Shown piece after piece: positions 39,324 to 49,322 of a stretch of 64,000 nt of DNA (its first letter is position 1; each line of letters begins with the position of its first letter). This DNA comes from Shewanella baltica (GTDB taxonomy: Bacteria > Pseudomonadota > Gammaproteobacteria > Enterobacterales > Shewanellaceae). Both the position numbers and the translations under genes were made by a program. Location: the NCBI RefSeq assembly GCF_900456975.1, contig NZ_UGYM01000002.1, positions 2,170,001 through 2,234,000 on the forward strand, given 5' to 3'. The notes under the pieces were generated by a model that saw only the letters and a program-made list of their open reading frames with translations, searched no databases and was not told the origin of the DNA.

Positions 39324-41609
39324 CTATAACGCTTCGAAATCATTCACATTAATTGCCGCTAAGCGCAGCTTATCAGCATGCTGCAATTTCTGCTCTTCAT
39401 CGGCAGTGATAACGCCTGTCTCGAGTGCTTTTGCAAACAAGACGAGATTAGGCACTTTGGCTGGCAGTTCACCGGCACGCTGCGCTTTCTTCAGCTTTTT
39501 ATAAATATCTTTACAGGCATATTGCGCAACAAATGCTTGCTCAACTTCTGCAATACCGCCTTTATCTCCTTCAAATTCAGGACATAGGAAGGTAATACGG
39601 TCACGAGCAGGGCCAGGCTTCAACATGCCGCCGACTAAATCGGTCGCCATTTTATCGCTCGGCGCATTGAAGTGATTACCCAGCGGGAAGATTAAGCCGC
39701 GCAGTAACCATGCCACAGGACGGCTCGGGAAGTTACGGATCGTGTCTTCCAGTGCTTTAGCCGCTAAGTGCAAACGATTGGCCATGACGTAACGTACCGC
39801 TGGTAAATCGTCCTGTTGACGGCCATTGTCTTCAAATAGCTTCAAGGTTGCTGAGCCTAAATACAACTGGCTGAGCACATCGCCCATACGTGCCGACAGC
39901 ATTTCTTTGCGTTTTAAATCGCCGCCCATGATCAGCATGGATAAATCTGTCATTAAGGCTAACGCAGACGAAATACGCGACATATCTTTATAGTACTGCT
40001 TAGTTTCACCGCTCACTGGCGCACTGCCAAAACGGCTACCACTTAAGGCACTAAACAACGCACTGAAAGCATTACGCGTGGCATAACCCATGTGGCCCAT
40101 TAATAGCGCATCAAAACGCTCTAAGGCTTCATGTTGGTTTTCCATCGCTGCGGCTTCCATTTCGGCAAGCACGTAAGGATGGCAGCGAGTCGCACCTTGA
40201 CCAAAAATCATCAAGGAGCGGGTTAGAATGTTCGCGCCTTCCACAGTGATCGAAATTGGATTCGACATATAAGGGTGGCCTAAATAGTTTTTAGGTCCTA
40301 ATTGAATGCCCTTACCTGATTGAATATCCATCGCATCGTTCATCACAGAACGGCCTAATTCAGTCATATGGTACTTAGCAATGGCAGTCACAACCGAAGG
40401 TTTCACTTTAAGATCGATACCCGTAGTTGTTAAACGACGCGCAGCTTCCAACTGATAAGTGTTGGCAATAATACGTGCCAGCGCTTCTTGCACTCCTTCA
40501 AACTGGCCAATCGCCATACCAAACTGATGACGCACGTAGCTGTAAGCCGTTGTCGTCTTTGTCGCCATGTGACCTGACGCCGTTGCCAATGCTGGCAATG
40601 AAATACCGCGGCCCGCCGACAAACACTCAACCAGCATACGCCAGCCTTTACCGGCAAATTCAGGGCCACCGATAATCCAATCCAGCGGGATAAATACTTC
40701 TTTGCCTTGAGTAGTACCGTTCATAAACGCCATGCCCAGCGGATTATGTCGACGACCAATCACCACACCAGGATGATCCGTTGGGATCAACGCACAGGTA
40801 ATGCCTAAGTTTTTCTTATCACCAAGCAGACCTTCAGGATCGCGCATTTGGAACGCTAAACCCAGAACCGTCGCCACTGGCGCCAGCGTGATATAACGTT
40901 TATCCCAAGTCAGTTTTAGCCCGAGCATCTCTTCGCCATTAAAGGTATCACGGCACACAATACCCACATCTGGGATAGCGCCGGCATCACTGCCCGCTTC
41001 TGGACCGGTTAACGCAAAACAAGGAATTTCATCGCCTTTAGCTAAAGCAGGTAACCAGCGCTCTTTCTGCTCGCTCGTACCATAGTGGGTCAACAACTCA
41101 CCAGGGCCTAAAGAGTTCGGTACCATGACAGTCACAGCAGCGCTTACGCTGCGGCTGGCTAATTTGCTGACAATGGTAGAGTTAGCATAGGCAGAGAAAG
41201 CTTTACCACCGAATTTCTTCGGAATAATCAGGGCGAAGAAGCCTTCTTTCTTAAAGTATTCCCACAACTCTGGCGGTAAATCTTTACGGTTATGCACTAT
41301 GTCGAAATCATCGATCATCGTCAGGGCTGTCATGACTTGATTATCGATAAAGTCTTTTTCTTCAGCGGTCAGCGTCGGCTTACCGTAGCTGTGCAAGGTA
41401 TTCCAGTTAGGATTTCCGCGGAATAACTCCCCTTCCCACCAGACATCACCAGCTTCCATCGCTTCGCGCTCGGTATCTGAAAGTGGCGGCAAGACCTTCT
41501 TGAAAAAACTAAAAACTGGGCGGGTAATAAACTGCATCCGGATATTTTTCACCGCAAACAACACGACAATGGCTATCAGGGCAAGAATTATAATCGTCAA
41601 CATTATCAA
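39324..41609 (-). CDS. fadE: Acyl-CoA dehydrogenase FadE
   Basis: Membrane-associated FAD enzyme for the first step of fatty acid beta-oxidation. 761 residues, in the range of E. coli FadE (814). It starts with a hydrophobic helix (MLTIIILALIAIVVLFAV) that would anchor it, then the acyl-CoA dehydrogenase core (PCFALTGPEAGSDAGAIPD, FAGKGWRMLVECLSAGRGISLP, ANILTRSLMIFGQGA), and a C-terminal DUF1974-type region. It lies 10 bases after psrA on the same strand, so it is probably co-transcribed and controlled by that repressor. Confidence 0.94.
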   Translation of the reverse strand: MIMLTIIILALIAIVVLFAVKNIRMQFITRPVFSFFKKVLPPLSDTEREAMEAGDVWWEGELFRGNPNWNTLHSYGKPTLTAEEKDFIDNQVMTALTMIDDFDIVHNRKDLPPELWEYFKKEGFFALIIPKKFGGKAFSAYANSTIVSKLASRSVSAAVTVMVPNSLGPGELLTHYGTSEQKERWLPALAKGDEIPCFALTGPEAGSDAGAIPDVGIVCRDTFNGEEMLGLKLTWDKRYITLAPVATVLGLAFQMRDPEGLLGDKKNLGITCALIPTDHPGVVIGRRHNPLGMAFMNGTTQGKEVFIPLDWIIGGPEFAGKGWRMLVECLSAGRGISLPALATASGHMATKTTTAYSYVRHQFGMAIGQFEGVQEALARIIANTYQLEAARRLTTTGIDLKVKPSVVTAIAKYHMTELGRSVMNDAMDIQSGKGIQLGPKNYLGHPYMSNPISITVEGANILTRSLMIFGQGATRCHPYVLAEMEAAAMENQHEALERFDALLMGHMGYATRNAFSALFSALSGSRFGSAPVSGETKQYYKDMSRISSALALMTDLSMLIMGGDLKRKEMLSARMGDVLSQLYLGSATLKLFEDNGRQQDDLPAVRYVMANRLHLAAKALEDTIRNFPSRPVAWLLRGLIFPLGNHFNAPSDKMATDLVGGMLKPGPARDRITFLCPEFEGDKGGIAEVEQAFVAQYACKDIYKKLKKAQRAGELPAKVPNLVLFAKALETGVITADEEQKLQHADKLRLAAINVNDFEAL

Positions 41610-41619
41610 GACCTTTTAA

Positions 41620-42258
41620 TTAAGAAGAAACGGGGACTGATACGCCAGCCGCCATGTATGGGATCACTTTACGGATCACGGCTTCGATGTCGTTATGCTC
41701 ACCAAACTCAGCAGCAGCGATATCGTTTAGGGCATCGGCGGACGCCATAGTGAATACGATAGTGCCTAAGGTAAAGTGTAAACGCCAAAACATTTCAGCG
41801 GGTGGAATATGTGGCGCACTGGCCGACACGGCTTTAACAAAAGCATCGAGATGCTGGCCGTAATGGGTAGTGATAAACCAACGTAAATGTCCTTGGCTTT
41901 CGATATAGCCACGGCCTAAAAGCTGCAGGAAGATCGTGGTGCCTTCGGTACGTAGCGCGTTTAAATCCAATAAAGGATCGACCAGCGAAGACAAAATTTC
42001 TTCGAGTGTTGCTTGTGCTGGCGCGGCATTTAAGCGATTAATTTGGTTTGAAGCCGCAGGCATAAACACGTCTAAATAACGCGCTAATACTGCACGGATC
42101 AGCTCTTTTTTAGAACCAAAGTGATAATTGACCGATGCTAAATTCACCTCAGCCTTACTGGTGATGAGTCGCAACGAGGTCTCAGAAAAGCCCCGTTCGG
42201 CGAACAGTTTTTCTGCGGCATCAAGTATTCTAGTTTTTGTATCGGATCGACTTGCCAT
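41620..42258 (-). CDS. psrA: TetR-family fatty-acid regulator PsrA
   Basis: TetR repressor of about 212 residues. The HTH is at the N-terminus: TKTRILDAAEKLFAERGFSETSLRLITSKAEVNLASVNYHFGSK. The start at 42258 is chosen because AAGG lies 7 bases upstream and because an AAAC-N4-GTTT palindrome sits between it and an upstream in-frame ATG (42336), which would put the operator inside the gene. In Shewanella PsrA represses fatty acid degradation genes and is released by acyl-CoA; the fadE gene directly downstream fits. Confidence 0.9.
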   Translation of the reverse strand: MASRSDTKTRILDAAEKLFAERGFSETSLRLITSKAEVNLASVNYHFGSKKELIRAVLARYLDVFMPAASNQINRLNAAPAQATLEEILSSLVDPLLDLNALRTEGTTIFLQLLGRGYIESQGHLRWFITTHYGQHLDAFVKAVSASAPHIPPAEMFWRLHFTLGTIVFTMASADALNDIAAAEFGEHNDIEAVIRKVIPYMAAGVSVPVSS

Positions 42259-42275
42259 TCCGTGACCTTGAATTA

Positions 42276-42296
42276 ATTTAAAACACTCGTTTAAAT
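42276..42296. promoter_or_regulatory. PsrA-like operator
   Basis: Palindrome of 21 bases with core AAACACTCGTTT inside ATTTAA...TTAAAT arms. It lies 17 bases before the psrA ATG and matches the AAAC-N4-GTTT pattern known for PsrA, suggesting autorepression of psrA-fadE. Confidence 0.65.
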
Positions 42297-42478
42297 TAAA
42301 CATTGGCACCACGGATGTCAAACTAAAATTGGACAAATTCGCCGCTTTCTAGCCTGCATTCAAGCCGTATATGGAACATCTGCGAAATAAGTGTAACCAA
42401 CAAGCCCATTAACCCTTGTGCAATACACCTTAGCTTTAGGTAAACTGTGTAACACAAAAACAACAAGGACAAGTAGAC

Positions 42479-44344
42479 ATGGTTATTTCATTAAATCGTC
42501 GCAGTAAAATCGCCCTCATAGTCGCCTTAACGCTGGGATTAACGGCCTGTAATGATGCACAAAGCAAAACCGACAAGCCCGCTAGCACTGAAGCGGCTGT
42601 CATCAATACCGCGCCAGATAAAGCACAAGCCATTGCTTTTATTAACGATGCTGAAGCCAAAATGGCTGAATTATCGATTGAATCTAATCGCGCCGAGTGG
42701 ATTTACAGTAACTTTATTACCGATGATACCGCGGCCCTGTCTGCGGCAGTCGGTGAAAAGGTCAGCGCAGCGTCGGTGAAATTTGCAACAGAGGCGGCTA
42801 AGTACGCCAATGTGCAACTCGATCCCGTTAATGCCCGTAAGCTTAATATTCTACGCAGTGCGTTAGTATTGCCCGCCCCGCTCGATCCTGCGAAAAATGC
42901 CGAGCTTGCGCAAATTAGCTCAGAATTAAATGGCTTATACGGCAAAGGAAAGTACTGTTTTGCCGACGGTAAGTGTATGACCCAGCCTGAGCTATCGAGC
43001 TTGATGGCCGAATCACGGGATCCCGCAACCTTACTAGAAGCGTGGAAAGGCTGGCGTGAAATTGCCAAACCCATGCGTCCCTTGTTTCAACGTGAAGTGG
43101 AACTGGCCAATGAAGGCGCGAAGGATCTTGGTTATGCAAACCTGTCTGAGCTATGGCGTAGTCAATATGATATGAAACCCGATGATTTTTCACAGGAACT
43201 CGATCGTCTTTGGGGCCAAGTGAAACCCCTTTATGAATCATTACACTGTTACGTACGCGGTGAACTCAATAAAGAATACGGCGATAGCATCGCACCAACC
43301 ACAGGACCGATCCCGGCACATTTACTCGGCAATATGTGGGCCCAGCAATGGGGAAATGTGTATGATTTAGTCGCCCCAGACAATGCCGACCCGGGTTACG
43401 ATGTCACTGAGCTACTGGCAAAAAATGGCTATGACGAGCATAAAATGGTGAAACAAGCCGAAGGCTTCATCACATCACTAGGATTTGCGCCATTGCCAGA
43501 AAGTTTTTGGGCACGTTCTCTATTCGTTCAGCCAAAGGATCGTGATGTGGTTTGCCACGCCTCGGCATGGGATCTCGATAATCTCGACGATATTCGTATA
43601 AAAATGTGTATCCAAAAGACCGCCGAAGATTTTAGCGTGATCCACCACGAACTTGGACATAACTTCTATCAACGCGCTTATAAACAGCAACCATTCCTGT
43701 TTAAAAACAGCGCCAACGATGGTTTCCATGAAGCGATTGGTGACACGATTGCGTTGTCGATCACCCCAAGCTACTTAAAACAGATTGGCTTATTAGATGA
43801 AGTACCTGATGCCTCTAAGGACATTGGCCTCTTACTGAAGCAAGCTTTAGATAAAATCGCCTTCTTGCCCTTTGGTCTGATGATAGATCAGTGGCGCTGG
43901 AAAGTGTTTAGCGGCGAAATCACACCTGCCCAATATAACCAAGCATGGTGGGATCTCAGGGAAAAATACCAAGGCGTAAAAGCACCGACGAAGCGCAGCG
44001 AAGCTGACTTTGATCCGGGCGCTAAATACCATGTGCCAGGCAGTGTGCCCTACACCCGTTACTTCCTCGCGCATATTCTGCAATTCCAGTTCCATCAAGC
44101 GCTATGTGAAACTGCGGGCGATAAAGGTCCGGTTCATAGATGCAGTATCTATGGCAATCAAGCTGCGGGAGAGAAACTCAATAAGATGCTCGAGTTAGGT
44201 TTAAGTAAGCCATGGCCTGAAGCATTGAAAGAAGTCACAGGCAAAGAAGTTATGGATGCCAAAGCTGTGCTCGATTACTTCGCGCCACTTAAAACATGGT
44301 TAGATGAGCAAAATACCGCCGCAAATCGCCAATGTGGTTGGTAA
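42479..44344 (+). CDS. M2-family zinc metallopeptidase lipoprotein (ACE-like peptidyl-dipeptidase)
   Basis: 621 residues, homologous to angiotensin-converting enzyme (MEROPS M2). The N-terminus is a lipoprotein signal (KIALIVALTLGLTAC, lipobox LTAC). The zinc motif is HHELGHNFYQRAYKQQP (HEXXH), followed by HEAIGDTIALS containing the third ligand Glu. It probably removes C-terminal dipeptides from peptides in the periplasm. AAGGACAAGTAGAC precedes the ATG. It is divergent from psrA. A perfect hairpin covers its stop codon and a terminator follows. Confidence 0.93.
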   Translation: MVISLNRRSKIALIVALTLGLTACNDAQSKTDKPASTEAAVINTAPDKAQAIAFINDAEAKMAELSIESNRAEWIYSNFITDDTAALSAAVGEKVSAASVKFATEAAKYANVQLDPVNARKLNILRSALVLPAPLDPAKNAELAQISSELNGLYGKGKYCFADGKCMTQPELSSLMAESRDPATLLEAWKGWREIAKPMRPLFQREVELANEGAKDLGYANLSELWRSQYDMKPDDFSQELDRLWGQVKPLYESLHCYVRGELNKEYGDSIAPTTGPIPAHLLGNMWAQQWGNVYDLVAPDNADPGYDVTELLAKNGYDEHKMVKQAEGFITSLGFAPLPESFWARSLFVQPKDRDVVCHASAWDLDNLDDIRIKMCIQKTAEDFSVIHHELGHNFYQRAYKQQPFLFKNSANDGFHEAIGDTIALSITPSYLKQIGLLDEVPDASKDIGLLLKQALDKIAFLPFGLMIDQWRWKVFSGEITPAQYNQAWWDLREKYQGVKAPTKRSEADFDPGAKYHVPGSVPYTRYFLAHILQFQFHQALCETAGDKGPVHRCSIYGNQAAGEKLNKMLELGLSKPWPEALKEVTGKEVMDAKAVLDYFAPLKTWLDEQNTAANRQCGW

Positions 44345-44378
44345 TGACGCGTTAAGTCATTACCAAATTGCATAAAGC

Positions 44379-44407
44379 AAAATGCCCAACGAGATTGGGC
44401 ATTTTTA
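44379..44407 (+). terminator. Terminator after the M2 peptidase
   Basis: AAAATGCCCAA-CGAGA-TTGGGCATTTTT. Confidence 0.9.
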
Positions 44408-44457
44408 TTCCTGCTTGTTATTCAATACTTTTTATCAAATACTGGGCCTGTTTTGGT

Positions 44458-45048
44458 CTAACGCAAACCCATGCCTTTACGATTGGCTTCACGGTTTTCA
44501 AGCTTTAGCTGTTCAGACTTAGTTAACATCACATACAGCGCCCCAGTGCCGCCCTGCTCAGTTTTCGCCGAATGATAGGCCAGCACCATATCCAGTTGTG
44601 ATAACCAACAACACACAGCGGATTTGAGTAATCCAGCAAAGGGTTGACTCTGATAACCTTTACCGTGGTTCAACATCACACACCGCTCACCGTGCGCCTG
44701 CGCTGCCAGTAAATAGTTGAGTACGGCCTCGCGAGCTTGATTAAGTCGATAGGCATGCACATCGAGCACCATCTTGATACTGTATTGCCCCATGCGTAAG
44801 CGCTTAAAAACGCCGCCTTGTACCCCTTCACGTTTAAAGCTGACAATCTCATCCGGGGCTTGCTGCACAAACGCCTTCAAATCCAGCGGCATACACGCTA
44901 AATAAGCTTCCCTTTGTAAGGCATCGCGTCTATTGATCTGCTCCGTCGTTAACGCTTTGGGCGCAAAACTCACCACAGGCACCTCACCTTTCAGGGGTAC
45001 AACTCCGGCCATTTCCTCAAAAAACAGTGCTGATTCATCATCCAGCAT
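44458..45048 (-). CDS. smrA: Smr-domain DNA endonuclease-like protein SmrA
   Basis: 196 residues with a C-terminal Smr (small MutS-related) domain: VLDVHAYRLNQAREAVLNYL gives the conserved D-H segment and VMLNHGKGYQSQPFAGLLKSAV the HGKG motif with a TGTG-like AVCC tail. Smr proteins nick DNA or RNA. The start at 45048 (MLDDESALFF) is preceded by AAGGAG at 7 bases; a more upstream ATG (45099) has no such site. Monocistronic. Confidence 0.9.
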   Translation of the reverse strand: MLDDESALFFEEMAGVVPLKGEVPVVSFAPKALTTEQINRRDALQREAYLACMPLDLKAFVQQAPDEIVSFKREGVQGGVFKRLRMGQYSIKMVLDVHAYRLNQAREAVLNYLLAAQAHGERCVMLNHGKGYQSQPFAGLLKSAVCCWLSQLDMVLAYHSAKTEQGGTGALYVMLTKSEQLKLENREANRKGMGLR

Positions 45049-45166
45049 GGCAAGCTCCTTTACTTCACACTCTTGTACAGAAACACACTTTGTAAACATT
45101 CAAGGCTTTAGTTCAGCGGGCGGCTCCATTATAGTGACGCCATGATTGCCAGATTAGAATAAAGTA

Positions 45167-45742
45167 ATGAAATTTTTGCCGCTAGTCCTGATGTGCCTAT
45201 TGTCGCTGCCAAGCTTAGCCAATCCAGCTAAAACGCATACAAAATCCACAGATGATCAATTGATCAATGCTAATTATCCTCTATTTATTAGCGCTTTTAA
45301 TCAATTATCCCCTGAAGTGACCCGTGAAATTTATGCCGATGATGCGAGCTACTTATCTGAGAGTCAAAGTAAAGAGATTTACTATGGACGAGATAATATC
45401 GTTGCGATTTACAAGAAATTTTTCGATAAAATCCGCGCTAAGAAAGCCACTATCGACGTGGATTTCCGCATTACTAAACGTAAAATTATCGGCAATGGTG
45501 CCATAGATACTGGCTATTATTTAGTTCGATTTTATCCCGCACAAGAAACGGGTGAACCTGTGAGTGAATTTGCAGGCAAATTTGCCATTGGTACAGAAAA
45601 GGTCTCAGCGACTCAGTGGAAAGTAAGTTTAGACACCAATAATCGTGCAGAACCTAGCTATTATCTAAATGCGAAACCTGTGCCTAACTTGTATTATGGC
45701 CGCCAGTTCCCGCCTTTGCCTGTCGGTAAAAAATTACCCTAA
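45167..45742 (+). CDS. Exported NTF2-like (SnoaL-type) protein
   Basis: 191 residues with a signal peptide (MKFLPLVLMCLLSLPSLA) and one domain resembling the NTF2/SnoaL fold: ADDASYLSESQSKEIYYGRDNIVAIYKKFFDKIRA and ISVFRITKRKI-like VDFRITKRKIIGNGAIDTGYYLVRF. No catalytic residues stand out; a periplasmic binding or scaffold role is possible. I do not recognise a named family. It is downstream of a divergent smrA gene. Confidence 0.7.
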   Translation: MKFLPLVLMCLLSLPSLANPAKTHTKSTDDQLINANYPLFISAFNQLSPEVTREIYADDASYLSESQSKEIYYGRDNIVAIYKKFFDKIRAKKATIDVDFRITKRKIIGNGAIDTGYYLVRFYPAQETGEPVSEFAGKFAIGTEKVSATQWKVSLDTNNRAEPSYYLNAKPVPNLYYGRQFPPLPVGKKLP

Positions 45743-45859
45743 GTTTTGTGCTGACGCTATTTAACGCATTCAGATACATGCTTAATGCATTAAAATAAAA
45801 GTATAATGCGTTAGAATTAAAGCCTAATTTATTAAATAAATCGATATCGCAAAGAATAC

Positions 45860-46387
45860 ATGACGACAACTGAACAAAACTGCCCCTGTGGCAGTGGCAA
45901 ACGCTATCAAGATTGCTGCTCTCCACTGCATATTCATCTGGATTCTGGGCAAGTCGTTGCGCGCACGCCCGAGCAACTCATGCGCTCACGCTACTGCGCA
46001 TTTATGTTGAAAAATTTTGATTATATTTTAAAAACACATCATCCCGAGTACCTAAACGGCCTCACCCTAGCAAGTTTGAATACTGGCCCTCACCCACACT
46101 GGTTAGGACTAGAAGTACTCAGCAGCAGTGAAACACCCACCCACAGCTCACAAGCTGCGAGTCAAGCAATCGCTGAACCAAGACATGGCACAGTGACATT
46201 TAAGGCTTGGTACAAACTCGAAGGTGAAATTGATGCTATCTATGAGCGTTCAGAATTTATCTATCAAACGGGCCGCTGGTATTACAGCCAAGGCCAGCAA
46301 ATGACGGCGAAGTTACCCGGCAGAAATGATGCTTGCGTTTGCCATAGCGGTAAAAAAATCAAACAATGCTGCTTAAAGTCTCTCTGA
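45860..46387 (+). CDS. YchJ-family protein with two SEC-C motifs
   Basis: 175 residues. N-terminal [13 protein letters not shown] and C-terminal [13 protein letters not shown] are SEC-C zinc motifs bracketing an NTF2-like middle domain ([21 protein letters not shown], then [18 protein letters not shown]). This is the UPF0225/YchJ family; function is unknown. In the C-terminal motif the usual Gly of CGSG is His. Compared with YchJ it has a short Ser/Gln-rich insert near residue 90. Confidence 0.9.
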   Translation: MTTTEQNCPCGSGKRYQDCCSPLHIHLDSGQVVARTPEQLMRSRYCAFMLKNFDYILKTHHPEYLNGLTLASLNTGPHPHWLGLEVLSSSETPTHSSQAASQAIAEPRHGTVTFKAWYKLEGEIDAIYERSEFIYQTGRWYYSQGQQMTAKLPGRNDACVCHSGKKIKQCCLKSL

Positions 46388-46405
46388 GTTAACAAGTACA
46401 CCAGT

Positions 46406-48589
46406 CTAGTGGGTCAAGACCGAAGGGCTTTTGGCCGACAAAATAAATTGTGCAAACTCAGGCTCCCGCAATGCGGGGCTGTAGAGATAGCCCTGCGCCT
46501 GATGGCAAAAACTCTTCGCTAAAAAGGCTTCTTGTTCAAGGGTTTCAACCCCTTCTGCCGTCAAAGAGATATTCAAAGCACTCGCCATTGCGATAATGGC
46601 TGAGACAATTTCGCGGCTTTCGCGGCTCACAGTCAGATCTGAAATAAACGACCGATCAATCTTAAGTTTACTGATCGGGAACTGCTTTAAATACCGCATT
46701 GAGCTATAACCCGTGCCAAAATCGTCAATCGCAAGTCCTACGCCTAATTCCGCTAATTCTTGACATAACAAGGTCGCGTGGCGAATGTCGCCCATCAACT
46801 CAGTTTCAGTGATCTCTAAAATTAACGTCTTAGGTTTCAATCGATAACGAGTTAATAGCTGCCACACCTGCTCGAATAAATTGCCACTGAAAAACTGACG
46901 GGCCGACACATTCACGTGCATCGTCATGTCCGCATTATGGTGTTGCCATAGGTTTAACTGGCGACATGCAGCCTCTAACACCCAGCTGCCAATGGAATTA
47001 ATCATCCCCGATTGCTCGGCAATGTCGATAAAAGATGCGGGAAATAACACGCCTCTTTTAGGATGGTGCCAACGGATTAAAGCTTCAGCGCCAATATAGG
47101 TATTCTGCTCCAAATCCCTCAGTGGCTGATAATAAAGCTCAAACTGACGACCACGGATGGCACTGTGTAAATCGCGCTCTATCTGTGCATCTTCTTTAAA
47201 AGCACTCAATAAAGTGCTGTTAAACACTTGGATTGCTGTGCCTTTTTTCTTTTTAGCATACTGAACAGCAATATCGGCACAGGTTAACGGAGCAAACAAA
47301 CTCGCCACCGAGGCGATATCAACCACAGCTAAGGCAGGCTTAGGCTCGACTTGTTCGCGACCGATTAAGATAGGCATAGCCAGATGCTGATACAGACGCG
47401 TACTAAAATAATCGAGATCGTATACCGCGTTATCATCGGTCAGCAGCACGGCAAATTCATCGCTGCCGACACGGGCAATTTCGGTGGCTTTATTGATCTC
47501 GGAGAAATGTTTCAAACGGCGGGCGATTTCAATCAATAAGCTATCGCCATTCTCATGCCCATAGGTATCGTTAAACCGTTTAAATCCAACCAGATCGACT
47601 AATAACAACAGTCCCTTATTGGTACGTTCAAGCACTCGATTAAAGTGGGTACGGTTATGTAGCCCCGTTAATCCACAGCGCCAAGCGAGGCGTTCAAGCT
47701 CTGATTTGTAGTTGTGCTCATCGGTATTTTCCTCACACGAGACCAAGGCATAATGATTGCCGCGATCGGTAATAAATTGACTCAGCACATATGTCAGCCA
47801 ATAACGACTACCATCGGCACGGCTAAACTGCGCTTCGCCTTTGGCAATTTCGCCCCTAAAAATCTGCGCTAGGGTTTGCTCGGCTAATTGGGCATGCTGC
47901 TTAAAAAAAGCCAATTCACGGATATTTGCGCCGATTATCTGCTCACGGGGCATGCCAGTGATTTCACTGTGCGCCTGATTCACATACTCGACTTTTTCAG
48001 TATGCAAATTTATGAGCATACTGATCTGCCGAGACTGCTCAGTCGCACAGCGAAACAAGCTCAGTCTTTCTTCTTTGTCGTAGCTATGTTTTGTCGCTAA
48101 GGTCAGAGCTAATTGGTCGGCCATCTGGCACGCGAGGTGGATTTCGCTGTCGTGCCAGTGAGGGGTGAATTGCGCCCGCTCGATGCAGAGCACACCTTCC
48201 AGACAACCATTGATGCGAATGGCGATGTCGAGACTCGAATTGATGTGCCGCGGGATAAAGTAGCACTCTGCCAATTCACTTAAACGGGGATCGGTCAGCG
48301 TATTGCCAGCATCGATATGGCGCAGGGTTTTAAGCTCGTGCACATAACGGGGACAAGCTTGTAATAGTTTAGGCCTATGAATGTCTTGCAACATCATAGA
48401 ACCAAATTGTGCAACGAGTGTTTGGGTTTGTTGATCAGCTGAAAACGTCCACACTGACACCAAAGAAACCGCTAAATTCTGGCACAACAACTCTGTGGCT
48501 AACTCTGCTGTCTTGGTGAAATCGCCCTGCTGTTTTGCAGTTGACTGAACCAAAGACTCCAATAAATGCTGATGCTGACGTCGCTTCAC
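46406..48589 (-). CDS. GAF-PAS-GGDEF-EAL protein (c-di-GMP turnover)
   Basis: 727 residues, no membrane helix. Order: GAF (about 15-165, with HRPKLLQACPRYVHEL), PAS (about 180-300, with EITGMPREQIIGANIREL), GGDEF (about 310-455) and EAL (about 470-720). The cyclase site reads GSDEF, changing the second Gly, so synthase activity is doubtful. The EAL domain looks complete: EALIRW, HVNVSARQF, EITETELM, DDFGTGYSS, KIDRSFI and AEGVET. It is therefore most likely a phosphodiesterase controlled by a small-molecule or redox signal. Monocistronic. Confidence 0.93.
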   Translation of the reverse strand: MKRRQHQHLLESLVQSTAKQQGDFTKTAELATELLCQNLAVSLVSVWTFSADQQTQTLVAQFGSMMLQDIHRPKLLQACPRYVHELKTLRHIDAGNTLTDPRLSELAECYFIPRHINSSLDIAIRINGCLEGVLCIERAQFTPHWHDSEIHLACQMADQLALTLATKHSYDKEERLSLFRCATEQSRQISMLINLHTEKVEYVNQAHSEITGMPREQIIGANIRELAFFKQHAQLAEQTLAQIFRGEIAKGEAQFSRADGSRYWLTYVLSQFITDRGNHYALVSCEENTDEHNYKSELERLAWRCGLTGLHNRTHFNRVLERTNKGLLLLVDLVGFKRFNDTYGHENGDSLLIEIARRLKHFSEINKATEIARVGSDEFAVLLTDDNAVYDLDYFSTRLYQHLAMPILIGREQVEPKPALAVVDIASVASLFAPLTCADIAVQYAKKKKGTAIQVFNSTLLSAFKEDAQIERDLHSAIRGRQFELYYQPLRDLEQNTYIGAEALIRWHHPKRGVLFPASFIDIAEQSGMINSIGSWVLEAACRQLNLWQHHNADMTMHVNVSARQFFSGNLFEQVWQLLTRYRLKPKTLILEITETELMGDIRHATLLCQELAELGVGLAIDDFGTGYSSMRYLKQFPISKLKIDRSFISDLTVSRESREIVSAIIAMASALNISLTAEGVETLEQEAFLAKSFCHQAQGYLYSPALREPEFAQFILSAKSPSVLTH

Positions 48590-48826
48590 GCTGATTCCCT
48601 ACAAAACTTCGTGTTGGGCTAAAGGTCTTTGCTACGCGCAAACGTACCTTGAAATGTGCAATTAAGCTGATTGAATTATTCTTATTTGGAGGCAGATTAC
48701 ACTATCTATTGTAAGTGCAGCAACATGTGGCACAATTTATTACAATTCAGTTAACAACTGCAGCATTTTTAGACAGTTAAAACGATTAAGTTCGAATTCT
48801 ATCCGCTAAAAGTGCTGCACAAAAAC

Positions 48827-49114
48827 TTATAAACCGTTTTCCAATTGGAAAATCATTTTCTCGGCGCTCACACCAAAGGTCAGCAGTAAATCGATACCCG
48901 CCGCCGTGGTCACAAACTCAGTTTGTACTTCAGCAAATCGAGCTTGGGCACGGCTCGCCATACTTTCTGCATCTGTTTGCGCGCTATCGCCAACAAAATT
49001 TAACGTCAATAAGGTATCGTGTTCATCAATGACGGCGCCGATATCGACAAAACTGCCACAATCGGTGCAAGTGTCATTCACTGCCGGATTCTGTGCTTCT
49101 ATTATGCCTTTCAT
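48827..49114 (-). CDS. YfcZ/YiiS-family small protein (DUF406)
   Basis: 95 residues. CTDCGSFVDIGAVIDEHDT and the C-terminal AEKMIFQLENGL match the YfcZ/YiiS family (cf. EAEMLIFQLGLR in E. coli YfcZ). Function is unknown; in E. coli yfcZ sits beside fatty acid degradation genes. A small zinc site is possible from CTDC. Clear ORF with GGAAT before the ATG. Confidence 0.82.
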   Translation of the reverse strand: MKGIIEAQNPAVNDTCTDCGSFVDIGAVIDEHDTLLTLNFVGDSAQTDAESMASRAQARFAEVQTEFVTTAAGIDLLLTFGVSAEKMIFQLENGL

Positions 49115-49322
49115 CTGTATTCCTTATTTATAAAGCGACTGATTAACGGCATCACTAAACTATGCTCGCTAATTTATTTGCGCGGTAAGTGGCTAACTCG
49201 ATAGGTTAATCAGAATTATAGGTAATTAAGCCTCAAGATAACTGGCTTTAGCTCACGCTTATTTACTGAAATGGCGCAGATTGACTCGATTGGCATTGAA
49301 GACCACTTACGGGAAGACTGCC

